Shown here: in pieces, positions 10,408-18,610 of the stretch
How positions within the stretch are numbered: position 1 is the first letter of the stretch
How the letters are laid out: the number at the start of each line of letters is the position of its first letter
Translations under genes and position numbers: made by a program
Assembly (NCBI RefSeq): GCF_900185725.1
Contig: NZ_FYAU01000035.1
Location: forward strand, 124,001 to 188,000
From: Stappia sp. TSB10P1A
GTDB taxonomy: Bacteria > Pseudomonadota > Alphaproteobacteria > Rhizobiales > Stappiaceae
Length of the DNA stretch: 64,000 bases
Direction of reading: 5' to 3'
Notes under the pieces: model-generated
What the model was told of the DNA's origin: nothing
The model's input: the letters and a program-made list of their open reading frames with translations, nothing else
Database searches by the model: none

Positions 10408-11550
10408 TTACGCGGCCGCGCCGAAGGTCTCGCGGTCGCTGGAGACGGTGTCGAGGAACGCCCGGTCGAGGCGAACGCCGATGCCGGGCCCTTCCGGCAC
10501 CGGCATCATGCCGTCCTCGGTCTCCAGCCATTCCACCGTCAGATCCTTGCGGAAGTAGCGCCGCGCGCTCGACGTGTCGCCGGGCTTGCGGAAGTTCGGC
10601 AGGGTCGACATGTGAATGTTGTGGGCACGGCCGATGCCGGACTCCAGCATGCCGCCGCACCATACCGGAACGCTCCAGGCCTCGGCGATGTCATGGATGC
10701 GGCGGGCTTCCAGATGGCCGCCGACGCGGCCGACCTTGATATTGACGACGCGGGCGGCATCGCTTGCCAGCGCCTTGCGGGCATCGGCGGCCGAGCGGAT
10801 GCTCTCGTCGAGGCAGACGGGCGTCGCGATGCGCGACTGCAGCACGGCGTGGTCGTGGATGTCGTCATAGGCGAGCGGCTGCTCGATATATTCCAGGTCG
10901 AAGGCGTCGAGCGCCTTGAGGGTGCGCAGGTCGGCGAGCGAGTAGGCGGTGTTGGCATCGACGCTGATCCTCGCGTCCGGCAGGGCGGCGCGCACGCGGG
11001 CGACGAGATCGAGGTCATGGCCCGGCTCGATCTTCAGCTTGATGCGCTTGTAGCCGGCCGCGTGATGGCGCTTGGCCGCCGCGACGGTCGCCTCAACGTC
11101 CTCGATGCCGAGCGAAACGCCGACGGCGACCCTGTCGCCGCTGCCGCCGAGCAGGGTCTTGAGCGGCAGGCCGAGCGCCTTGGCCCACAGGTCCCAGAAC
11201 GCCATCTCGACGGTGGCCTTGGCCATCCAGTGGCCGCGCCAGGGGGCCAGCACCTTTTCCAACTGCTGCGGGTTCTCGAAGCTTTTGCCGACGACGTTGG
11301 GCAGGATCGCCTCGCGCAGGAAGTAGGTGGTGGCGGAGATGGTGTCGTCGAGATAGTCGGGCAGCGGGTCCATCACGCCTTCGGCATAGCCTTCGAGTTC
11401 GCCGGACTTGAGGATCAGCAGCGGAAACACCTTCTCGTGCATAGTGCCGGTGGAGGTGGTGAAGGGCGAGATCAGCGGCAGGCGGACGATGTGCAGCTCG
11501 GCGCTGTCGATGCAAAGGGGCAGGTGCCGGGTGGCGATGGGGCGTGTCAT
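10408..11550 (-). CDS. Enolase-superfamily enzyme: N-acylamino acid racemase / o-succinylbenzoate synthase-like
   Basis: 380 residues. The muconate-lactonizing subgroup pattern is visible: RIKLKIEP (catalytic KxK), then metal ligands in ISVDANTAY, LEYIEQPL and VCLDES, and the second base in VVNIKVGR. Together these match the MenC/NSAR branch. No menaquinone genes are nearby and a peptide-type ABC transporter follows, so N-acylamino acid or dipeptide racemisation is likelier than menaquinone synthesis. It lies last in the leftward dpp-like operon, 72 bases after the ATPase gene. The start ATG at 11550 is chosen because the frame before it has no recognisable protein sequence. Confidence 0.8.
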   Translation of the reverse strand: MTRPIATRHLPLCIDSAELHIVRLPLISPFTTSTGTMHEKVFPLLILKSGELEGYAEGVMDPLPDYLDDTISATTYFLREAILPNVVGKSFENPQQLEKVLAPWRGHWMAKATVEMAFWDLWAKALGLPLKTLLGGSGDRVAVGVSLGIEDVEATVAAAKRHHAAGYKRIKLKIEPGHDLDLVARVRAALPDARISVDANTAYSLADLRTLKALDAFDLEYIEQPLAYDDIHDHAVLQSRIATPVCLDESIRSAADARKALASDAARVVNIKVGRVGGHLEARRIHDIAEAWSVPVWCGGMLESGIGRAHNIHMSTLPNFRKPGDTSSARRYFRKDLTVEWLETEDGMMPVPEGPGIGVRLDRAFLDTVSSDRETFGAAA

Positions 11551-11622
11551 TTTATTGACCTTTTGGGGAGTGGGAAGCCGGCCAGACAAGGGTGGGGCCG
11601 GCTTCGGGAAAGGCAGACGAGT

Positions 11623-12450
11623 TCAGGGGTTCGGGCTGGCGGCCGGGACGGTGAGCGCGGAGGCGAGCAGGCGGCGGGTGTAGTCGTGCTGAGGCGAGGC
11701 GAAGAGGGTTTCGGCCTCGGCGACCTCGACGAGGCGGCCGGACTGCATGACCGCGACCCGGTCGGCGATATATTCGACCACCGCGAGATCGTGGCTGATG
11801 AAGAGATAGGTGAGGCCGAACTCGGCCCGCAGCTCCATCAAAAGGTTCAGCACCTCCGCCTGGACGGAGACGTCGAGCGCCGAGGTCGGCTCGTCGCAGA
11901 CGACGATCTCGGGCCGCGAAATCAGTGCCCTGGCGATGGCGACGCGTTGGCGCTGGCCGCCGGACATCTGGCTCGGATAGGCCTCCAGCATGCGCTCGGG
12001 CATCCGCAGGATGTCGAGCAGCTCGCGCACCCGGCGCAGCCGCTCGGCCGCCGCGACCCCGCCGGCGATGACCAGCGGCGCCTCGATGATCTGGCGCACG
12101 GTCTTGCGCGGGTTGAGCGAAGAATAGGGATCCTGGAACACCGGCTGGACGCGGGCGGCGAAGGCGCGGCGGCGAATCGAGGCGACCGGCGCGCCGTCGA
12201 GAAACACCTCGCCGGAGGTCGGCGCCTCGAGCCCGAGCAGGATGCGCGACAGGGTGCTCTTGCCGGAACCGGATTCGCCGACCAGCGCCAGCACCTCGCC
12301 GCGATGCAATTGCAGGCTGACGCCGTCGAGTGCATGCAGGTCGCGCGGGGTGCCGAAGACGCCGCCACCGAGGCGGTAGGTGCGGCGCACGTCGCGCAGC
12401 TCCATGACGATGTCGCTCATGGCTTTCCCGCTCATGACTTGGTCGCTCAT
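11623..12450 (-). CDS. Peptide/opine ABC transporter ATP-binding protein (DppF/OppF type)
   Basis: 275 residues. Walker A is GESGSGKST, the signature is [15 protein letters not shown], Walker B is [14 protein letters not shown], and the H-loop is [15 protein letters not shown]. The pattern [14 protein letters not shown] is typical of OppF/DppF. Its first residues repeat a short motif ([18 protein letters not shown]), so the true start could be the third ATG. It overlaps the DppD-type gene by 4 bp. It works with the DppD-type subunit as an ATPase heterodimer. Confidence 0.9.
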   Translation of the reverse strand: MSDQVMSGKAMSDIVMELRDVRRTYRLGGGVFGTPRDLHALDGVSLQLHRGEVLALVGESGSGKSTLSRILLGLEAPTSGEVFLDGAPVASIRRRAFAARVQPVFQDPYSSLNPRKTVRQIIEAPLVIAGGVAAAERLRRVRELLDILRMPERMLEAYPSQMSGGQRQRVAIARALISRPEIVVCDEPTSALDVSVQAEVLNLLMELRAEFGLTYLFISHDLAVVEYIADRVAVMQSGRLVEVAEAETLFASPQHDYTRRLLASALTVPAASPNP

Positions 12451-13298
12451 GAGGAGGCCTCCGGCGTGTCGTCGCTCCAGCGGATGGCGCCGAGCGTGTC
12501 GCGGCCCCAGCGCATGCCCCGGCGGGGCACGGAGGAGAGCAGTGCCCGCGTGTAGGGGTGTTTGGGCGCGCCAAGCAATTCGCCGACCGGGCCGCTGTCG
12601 ACGGTGCGCCCGCCATACATGACCTGTACGCGGCCGGCGATGCGGGCGACGACGCCGATGTCGTGGCTGATGAAGATCATGGCGAGGCCGCGCTCCTGCT
12701 GCAGGGAGGCGAGCAGGTCGAGGATCTGCGCCTGGACGGTGACGTCGAGCGCGGTGGTCGGCTCGTCGGCGATGATCAGGTCCGGGTCGCAGAGCAGCGC
12801 CATGGCGATCATCACGCGCTGGCGAAGACCTCCGGAAAGCTGGTGCGGGTAGACGCCGAGCCGCTCGCGCGGATGCGGGATGCCGACCCGGTCGAGCAGG
12901 TCGAGGGCGCGCTCGCGCGCCTCGCGCTTGCCGCCGCCACGATGGCGGGTCCAGGTCTCGGTCATCTGCCGGCCGATGGTCAGCACCGGATTGAGCGCGG
13001 TCATCGGCTCCTGGAAGATCATCGCCATGCGGTCGCCGCGGATGTCGGCCATCCGCCGCTCGCTCAGGGCGAGAAGATCGGTGTCGCCAAGGCGCATCTC
13101 GTCGGCCTTGACGGAGATGCGCTCGGGCAGCAGCCGCATGATCGCCATCGAGGTGACCGACTTGCCGCAGCCGCTCTCGCCGACGATGCCGAGCGTCTCG
13201 CCGGCGCCGACCTTGATATCGACGCCGCGCACCGCCTGCAGCGGCTCGCCATGCGTGGGAATGGTGACCTTGAGGTTGCGGACGGAAAGGACGCTCAT
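12447..13298 (-). CDS. Peptide/opine ABC transporter ATP-binding protein (DppD/OppD type)
   Basis: 283 residues. GESGCGKS is Walker [14 protein letters not shown] is the Q-loop in its OppD/DppD form, [15 protein letters not shown] is the signature, and [14 protein letters not shown] is Walker B. The tail has the oligopeptide-transporter C-terminal segment ([12 protein letters not shown]), which in relatives leads into an iron-sulphur motif. The cysteine cluster itself is not evident here. ATGA overlaps join it to both neighbours, indicating one operon. Confidence 0.9.
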   Translation of the reverse strand: MSVLSVRNLKVTIPTHGEPLQAVRGVDIKVGAGETLGIVGESGCGKSVTSMAIMRLLPERISVKADEMRLGDTDLLALSERRMADIRGDRMAMIFQEPMTALNPVLTIGRQMTETWTRHRGGGKREARERALDLLDRVGIPHPRERLGVYPHQLSGGLRQRVMIAMALLCDPDLIIADEPTTALDVTVQAQILDLLASLQQERGLAMIFISHDIGVVARIAGRVQVMYGGRTVDSGPVGELLGAPKHPYTRALLSSVPRRGMRWGRDTLGAIRWSDDTPEASS

Positions 13299-14194
13299 GC
13301 CCGGCTCTCCGGGGTCAGCACGTCGCGCAGGCCGTCGCCGATCAGGTTGATGCCGAGCACCAGGATGGCGATGGCGGCGCCGGGAATGGCGATCAGGCGG
13401 GCGTCGAAGAAGACGAGGCCCTTGCCCTCCGAGACCATCAGGCCCCAGGAGGGGGTGGGCGGCTGGACGCCGAGGCCGAGGAAGGAGAGCGCCGATTCCA
13501 AGAGGATGGCGTGGGCGACCTCCAGCGAGCCGATGACGACGAGCGGGCCGATGAGGTTGGGCAGCAGCTCGACGATCAGAATGCGCGGGGTGGAGGCGCC
13601 CATGGCGCGGGCGGCGGTGACGAATTCCTGGTTGCGCAACTGCTGGGTCGCCGAGCGCACGACGACGGCGAAGCGGTCCCACAGCAAGAGGCTGAGCACG
13701 GTGACGACGATCCACAGGTCGCCGCCGAACAGCGAGACGACGGCGAGCGACACCAGCACCACCGGCAGCGCCAGGCGCACGGAGATGATGAAGGTGACGA
13801 TGCTGTCGACGCGGCCGCCGAAATAGCCGGCGAGCAGGCCGAGCGTGGTGCCGATCAGCCCGGAGCCGATGGCGGCGGTGATGCCGATCAGCAGCGAGAT
13901 GCGGGCGCCGAAGAGAATGCGCGAAAGATAGTCGCGCCCCAGGGCGTCGGTGCCGAAGATATGCTCCCAGCTTCCCTTGTCCGACCAGACCGGCGGCAGC
14001 AGCCGCCGCGACAGATCCTGGGCATACGGGTCGTGCGGAGCCAGCAGCGGCGCGAAAAGGGCGATCAGCACGACCGCCAGGACGATGGCGCCGCCGATCA
14101 GCAGGCCGCGATGGGCCCGCGCCCGCTTCAGCATGATGCGGCGCGGCGAGGGGTGGGGGAGCTTGGCCGTTGCCGGCAGGGATTGGGCGGTCAT
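13295..14194 (-). CDS. Peptide/opine ABC transporter permease (DppC type)
   Basis: 299 residues. A cytoplasmic N-terminus precedes the first span, then PHDPYAQDLSRRLLPP, HIFGTDALGRDYLSRILFG (a DppC hallmark) and five further spans. The EAA loop is TAARAMGASTPRILIVELLPN. It forms the membrane channel together with the DppB-type subunit. Confidence 0.92.
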   Translation of the reverse strand: MTAQSLPATAKLPHPSPRRIMLKRARAHRGLLIGGAIVLAVVLIALFAPLLAPHDPYAQDLSRRLLPPVWSDKGSWEHIFGTDALGRDYLSRILFGARISLLIGITAAIGSGLIGTTLGLLAGYFGGRVDSIVTFIISVRLALPVVLVSLAVVSLFGGDLWIVVTVLSLLLWDRFAVVVRSATQQLRNQEFVTAARAMGASTPRILIVELLPNLIGPLVVIGSLEVAHAILLESALSFLGLGVQPPTPSWGLMVSEGKGLVFFDARLIAIPGAAIAILVLGINLIGDGLRDVLTPESRA

Positions 14195-14198
14195 GGGG

Positions 14199-15116
14199 TC
14201 AGCTCACGCGGATGCGGGGGTCGAGCCAGGCGTTGATCACATCCGCGAGGAAGGTCAGCCAGACATAGATCATGGCGTAGACGAGAATGATCGCCTGAAT
14301 GGTCGGGAAGTCGTTGCGGGCGATGCTCTCCCACGCCAGCAGGCCGATGCCGCGGATGCCGAAGACGCTTTCCACCACGACCGAGCCGCCGAGGATGAAG
14401 CCGAACTCGACGGCGGCGACGCTGATCACCGGCAGGATGGCGTTGCGGATGGCATGGCCGAACAGGACCTGGCGCGGCAGCAGACCCTTGGCGCGGGCGG
14501 TGCGCACATAGTCGGACGACAGCGCGTCGATCATGCCGGCGCGGCACAGGCGCAGCATGGAGGGCGCCGCGTAGTAGCCGAGCACCAGGGCCGGCAGCAC
14601 GAAATGGGCGAGCGTCTGCGAGCCGGAGACCGGCAGCACCCGCAGCTTGACCGCGAACAGCCAGATCAGCATCAGGCCGAGCCAGAAGCTGGGCGTCGCC
14701 TGGCCGATGGTGCCGAAGGTGAGGGCGGCGCGGTCGGGCAGGCGGTTCTGGCGGATGGCGGCGATGATGCCGAGCGGGATCGCCAGCACGATGGCGACGC
14801 CGATGGCCAGCACGCCGAGCGTCGCGGTGGCCGGAAAGCGCTCGGCCAGCAGGGTGACCACCGGCTTGCTGAAATAGATGCTGTCGCCGAAGTCGCCCCG
14901 GACGGCGCGGCCGACCCATTCGGCATATTGCACCGGGATCGGGCGGTCGAGGCCGTAGCGGGCGCGGATGACGACGAGATCGTCCTCCGTCGCGCCCTCG
15001 CCGGCAATGGCGATGGCGGGGTCGCCGGAGACGAACATCAGGCCGAAGCTGATGCCCGAGACGACGAGGGCGACCAGCGCGGCGATCGCCAGGCGTTTCA
15101 GGGTGAAGCGGATCAT
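14199..15116 (-). CDS. Peptide/opine ABC transporter permease (DppB type)
   Basis: 305 residues. The N-terminal span is followed by the DppB-typical extracellular segment IRARYGLDRPIPVQYAEW and GDFGDSIYFSKPV. The EAA-like loop is VRTARAKGLLPRQVLFGHA, and the C-terminus ends in a Trp/Asp-rich tail (LDPRIRVS). It is separated from the DppC-type gene by four bases. The 182-base gap to the binding-protein gene shows no gene. Confidence 0.92.
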   Translation of the reverse strand: MIRFTLKRLAIAALVALVVSGISFGLMFVSGDPAIAIAGEGATEDDLVVIRARYGLDRPIPVQYAEWVGRAVRGDFGDSIYFSKPVVTLLAERFPATATLGVLAIGVAIVLAIPLGIIAAIRQNRLPDRAALTFGTIGQATPSFWLGLMLIWLFAVKLRVLPVSGSQTLAHFVLPALVLGYYAAPSMLRLCRAGMIDALSSDYVRTARAKGLLPRQVLFGHAIRNAILPVISVAAVEFGFILGGSVVVESVFGIRGIGLLAWESIARNDFPTIQAIILVYAMIYVWLTFLADVINAWLDPRIRVS

Positions 15117-15298
15117 GCCAGGCCTTTGCGGAACAGGGACCGGATAGACGCCATACGGGACAGCCCAAATGGGGCAGCCGAACGGGAGCGGCCCACCATA
15201 GCAGTCAACGGGGGATCACCGCCGGCAGCGCCGCCGAGCCTCCTCATGCGCGCGAAAATGGACCAGTGCCGCATCCGGGCGCGGCACCGGTCCTGCCG

Positions 15299-16876
15299 TT
15301 ACTTCCAGCTCGTGGCGTAGAAGCGGGGCAGTTCGTCAGCCGACGGGGTGAAGTCGAGCTGCGCGTTGTAGCTGTAGTTTTTGGTGTAGCTGAACAGCGG
15401 CAGCCAGTAGGCCTCGTCGGCGATCAGTTGCAGGGCCTCGGCATAGCTGGCGAGGCGCACGTCCGGATCGCTGGCGAGATCGGCGCGGCGGATGGCCTCC
15501 TGCAGCGCCGGGTCCTTGGCCGGATCGTCCGGGCCGCCGCCGAAGAAGTAGCTGGTGATGGCCGACACGTCCGGGATCGAGGACGAGCCCCAGCTCATGT
15601 TGGCGACCGGCACCTTGCCCTCGCGGATCAGGTCGCGGGCGGCGGAATATTGCAGCCAGCGCAGGTTGGCCTTGATGCCGACCTTGGCGAGATCGCCCAT
15701 GATCGCCTCGGTGACCTCGCGGTCGCGATAGCCGTAGAGGTCGACGGTGAAGCCGCCGGCCTTGCCGGCCTCGGCGAGCAGGGCCTTGGCCTTTTCCGGA
15801 TCGTGGTCATAGGCGGTGACGTCGCTGGTGCAGCCGAACTGCACCGGATGGCAGGCGGCGTTGACCACCTGGCTGTTCTCGCCCATCAGGTGGCGGGCGA
15901 TGTTGGCGCGGTCGATGGCATGGCCGACGGCCTTGCGCACGCGCGCATCGGTGAAGACGTCGGTGCCGCTGGTGCCCTTCAGGTCGAAGGTCAGGTAGCT
16001 GATGCGCATGGTCGGCGCGTTGACCGAGGTGAGGTGCGGCGCCTGGGCGAGGTTCTCGGCCTGGTCGTTGCTGATGCCCCAGACCCAGTCGATGCCGCCG
16101 GTCATCAGCTCGGCGATCTGCGTCGCGCCGTCGGCGATGGTGCGGTAGGTCAGCGTGCCGATCTGCGGCTTGCCCTTGGGACCGTCGAAATAGGCCTCGT
16201 TCGCCTGCATCACGACGGTGTCGCCATTGCCGAAGCTGGTGACCTTGTAGGGGCCGGTGCCGACCGGCGGCACGGCGGCGAAGCGCTTGTTGCCGTCGCT
16301 GCCGGTCTCGGCCTTGTCGAAATGCCCGTCCGGCAGGATCGGCAGGACCAGCGCCAGATAGGAGAGCGCGGCCGGGAACGGCTCGTTCAGGTGGATGCGG
16401 ACGGTGCGCTCGCCGACCTGCTCGGTCGACTTGATCCACTTGATGTCGCCATAGTTGAGAACGCCGTTCTTCTCGTCGGTGACGAAGTTCAGCGTGTAGA
16501 CCACGTCCTTCGGGCCGAAGCTGCTGCCGTCATGGAAGGTGACGCCCTCGCGCAGGTCGAATTCCAGCGTCAGCGGGTCGATCTGGCGCCATTCGTCGGC
16601 CAGCAGCGGCTTGAACTCCTGCGCCTCCTGATCCCAGAAGACCAGGCCGTCATAGACATGCTGGGCGACGACGACGGCCTCGCGCGAGGTGTCGAAATAG
16701 GTGTCGGCGGCGGTCAGCTCCTTCTGGGCGGACCAGACCAGGCTGTTGTCGGCCGGGCCGGCGAGCGCCGGGGCGAGGGGGGCGCCGAGCGCAAGCGCGG
16801 CGGCGAGCGCGGTGCCGAGCTTGAGGGACTTCAGCGATGCGGAAAGGGACGTGCTGCGGGACATGCTTCGGGACAT
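15299..16876 (-). CDS. Peptide/opine ABC transporter periplasmic binding protein (family 5)
   Basis: 525 residues. The first 39 or so form a long signal peptide ending APALA. The mature part has the family 5 hallmarks YDGLVFWD, DLREGVTFHDGSSFGPKDVVYTL and the late VRKAVGHAIDRANIA. It delivers peptides, opines or similar compounds to the DppBC-type pore. AGGAGG lies six bases before the ATG at 16876. It is the first gene of the leftward operon and faces the IclR gene across an AT-rich promoter region. Confidence 0.92.
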   Translation of the reverse strand: MSRSMSRSTSLSASLKSLKLGTALAAALALGAPLAPALAGPADNSLVWSAQKELTAADTYFDTSREAVVVAQHVYDGLVFWDQEAQEFKPLLADEWRQIDPLTLEFDLREGVTFHDGSSFGPKDVVYTLNFVTDEKNGVLNYGDIKWIKSTEQVGERTVRIHLNEPFPAALSYLALVLPILPDGHFDKAETGSDGNKRFAAVPPVGTGPYKVTSFGNGDTVVMQANEAYFDGPKGKPQIGTLTYRTIADGATQIAELMTGGIDWVWGISNDQAENLAQAPHLTSVNAPTMRISYLTFDLKGTSGTDVFTDARVRKAVGHAIDRANIARHLMGENSQVVNAACHPVQFGCTSDVTAYDHDPEKAKALLAEAGKAGGFTVDLYGYRDREVTEAIMGDLAKVGIKANLRWLQYSAARDLIREGKVPVANMSWGSSSIPDVSAITSYFFGGGPDDPAKDPALQEAIRRADLASDPDVRLASYAEALQLIADEAYWLPLFSYTKNYSYNAQLDFTPSADELPRFYATSWK

Positions 16877-16970
16877 TCGAGACCTCCTGGGCGCTGGATC
16901 GCCCTTGATCGATGTCAGGCGCGATAGGCGCCGGCTGTGATCGATATTTTGTGTTTTTTATCGAATAGTG

Positions 16971-17000
16971 ATTATCGACATTGATATTTAAATGTGACAA
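16971..17000 (-). promoter_or_regulatory. Promoter of the peptide-transport operon with likely IclR sites
   Basis: Read on the minus strand, TTGTCA (17000-16995) and GATAAT (16976-16971) are 18 bases apart. The surrounding 16938-17000 is strikingly AT-rich for this genome and holds repeated ATCGA/TCGAT elements (ATCGATATT, ATCGAATAG, ATCGACATTGATA). These are candidate IclR binding sites. Confidence 0.6.
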
Positions 17001-17153
17001 CATGAGGCTTGTCAAGCGGCGCTCTATCGTGCGGCTTAGGGAAAAGATGTCCCGCCTTGCCGGTCCGGCGGCGCGGGACAGATCAAGGCATTCACGGTGC
17101 AGCGGTTTTCGCCCTAGAGCGTGGGGCGGACGTTCGGGGGAGACGATGGCAGG

Positions 17154-17933
17154 ATGAGCGGACAGACCAGGCCGCCGGTGCTGGCGAGCACGCTGGAACG
17201 GGGCATGCGCGTGCTGGCGCTGTTTCGCGACCACCACGCGGCGCTGAGCCTGACCGAGATCGCCGAGGCAGCCGGGCTGGAAAAGAGCGCGGCGCAGCGG
17301 CTGACCTATACGCTGCACGCGCTCGGCTATCTCGACCGCGACGACAAGACCCGCCGCTACCGGCCGGGCCTGAGGATGCTGGATCTCGCCTATGCCTTCC
17401 TGATCCACGACCGGCTGCTGGAGCGCGCCCTGCCGCGAATGATCGAGGTCAGCCGGATGCTGCGCACCACCATCAATCTCGGCGTGCTGGACGGGCACGA
17501 GGTGGTCTACAAGGCGCGAATCCCCCACACCAGCCTTGCCTATGACGCGACGCTGATCGGCGTGCGCCAGCCGGCGGCGGTGACGGCGATCGGCCAGGTG
17601 ATCGCCGCCTTCTCGCCGCCCGAAGTGCTGGAGCGGATGATGGAGCCGGGCCTGCCGGAGCCGGTGACGCCCTTCACCTGCCAGGACCCGACAATCGTGC
17701 GGGCGCGCGTCGCGCAGGCGCAGCGCGACGGCTATGTCATCACCAACCAGCAGATCATGCTGCAGGAAATTGTCATCGCCGCGCCGGTGATCGGCGCCAA
17801 CCGCCAGGCGGTCGCGGCGATCAGCATGCCGGTCTATATCCCCGAATGGAGCGAGGAGCGGGTCAGGCGCGAACTCGTCCCGGCGATCACCGATGCGTCG
17901 CGGACGATTTCCTCGGTTGTGGCTCTCGCGTAA
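17154..17933 (+). CDS. IclR-family transcriptional regulator
   Basis: 259 residues. The N-terminal helix-turn-helix is LSLTEIAEAAGLEKSAAQRLTYTL followed by the wing LGYLDRDDKTRRYRPG. The effector domain follows from about residue 85. The gene diverges from the peptide-transport operon and probably controls it. The ATG at 17154 is favoured: a longer frame opens at a GTG at 17121 but adds only low-complexity residues. The effector may be the transported compound or its racemised product. Confidence 0.9.
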   Translation: MSGQTRPPVLASTLERGMRVLALFRDHHAALSLTEIAEAAGLEKSAAQRLTYTLHALGYLDRDDKTRRYRPGLRMLDLAYAFLIHDRLLERALPRMIEVSRMLRTTINLGVLDGHEVVYKARIPHTSLAYDATLIGVRQPAAVTAIGQVIAAFSPPEVLERMMEPGLPEPVTPFTCQDPTIVRARVAQAQRDGYVITNQQIMLQEIVIAAPVIGANRQAVAAISMPVYIPEWSEERVRRELVPAITDASRTISSVVALA

Positions 17934-17962
17934 AGGCAGGAAACTCTACTCCCGCGGCCGAC

Positions 17963-18055
17963 AGAGCAACCCGCGTCCTCTTGGACGCGGAAAGTTGCTC
18001 TGCGAGCTGAGAGCGATCAGCTTCTGGACGTCCGAAACGCGGACGTCCGCTGATC
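17963..18055. repeat. Two consecutive nested perfect hairpins downstream of the iclR gene
   Basis: Hairpin 1 (17963-18001): AGAGCAAC and GTTGCTCT flank an inner stem CCGCGTCC/GGACGCGG with a TCTT loop. Hairpin 2 (18015-18055): GATCAGC and GCTGATC flank an inner stem GGACGTCCG/CGGACGTCC. Neither is followed by a T-run. Both outer and inner arms are perfect. The stretch to 18169 holds no gene. Confidence 0.75.
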
Positions 18056-18169
18056 TGCCGCGGTTTTCTGCGCTTCCGGTGCTCACGTACCCGAATGTAC
18101 GCTGCGCTCCGGTTCTCGCAAACCACGCCATTCGGCTCGCAGGAGCGAGTTTGGATCAAGGGTCGCCGT

Positions 18170-18610
18170 TTAGCCGAACAGGCCGAGCGTGACGGCGGCG
18201 AGCACCGCATAGCGGCCGGTCTTGGCGATGGCGACCAGCACCAGCACGGTGAGGAAGCGCTCGCGCATCACCCCGGCGGCAAGCGTCAGCGGATCGCCGA
18301 TCACCGGCATCCAGGACAGCAGCAGCGACCACTTTCCCCAGCGGCTATACCAGCCTTGCGCGCGGGTAAGCGCCGCCTCGCTGACCGGGAACCAGCGGCG
18401 GTGGCGGAAGCGCTCGATGCCGCGCCCCAGCGCCCAGTTGACGATCCCGCCGAGCGTGTTGCCGAGGCTGGCGACGACAAGCAGCAGCAGCACGGGACGG
18501 CCGCTGAGCAACAGGCCGACCAGCACCGCCTCCGACTGCATCGGCAGCAGCGTCGCCGCCCCGAAGGCGGCAAGGAACAGACCGCCATAGACCCCGATCT
18601 CGACCATCAT
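18170..18610 (-). CDS. YqaA-family membrane protein (VTT/DedA-related)
   Basis: 146 residues with about four hydrophobic segments. The small YqaA branch of the SNARE-associated/VTT family is indicated by LPMQSEAVLVGLL, the reentrant glycine-rich GNTLGGIVNWALGRG and the polar stretch RAQGWYSRWGKWSLLLSWMPVIGDPLT. VTT proteins act as lipid scramblases or transporters; a role for YqaA is unproven. Its ATG overlaps the stop of the chromate transporter gene, so they are cotranscribed. It ends in TAA at 18170. Confidence 0.82.
   Translation of the reverse strand: MMVEIGVYGGLFLAAFGAATLLPMQSEAVLVGLLLSGRPVLLLLVVASLGNTLGGIVNWALGRGIERFRHRRWFPVSEAALTRAQGWYSRWGKWSLLLSWMPVIGDPLTLAAGVMRERFLTVLVLVAIAKTGRYAVLAAVTLGLFG

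Noticed and set aside
10539-11018. Alternative frames inside the racemase gene and elsewhere that remain open for 150 codons or more
   Set aside because: High GC leaves few stops; only frames with recognised domains were kept.
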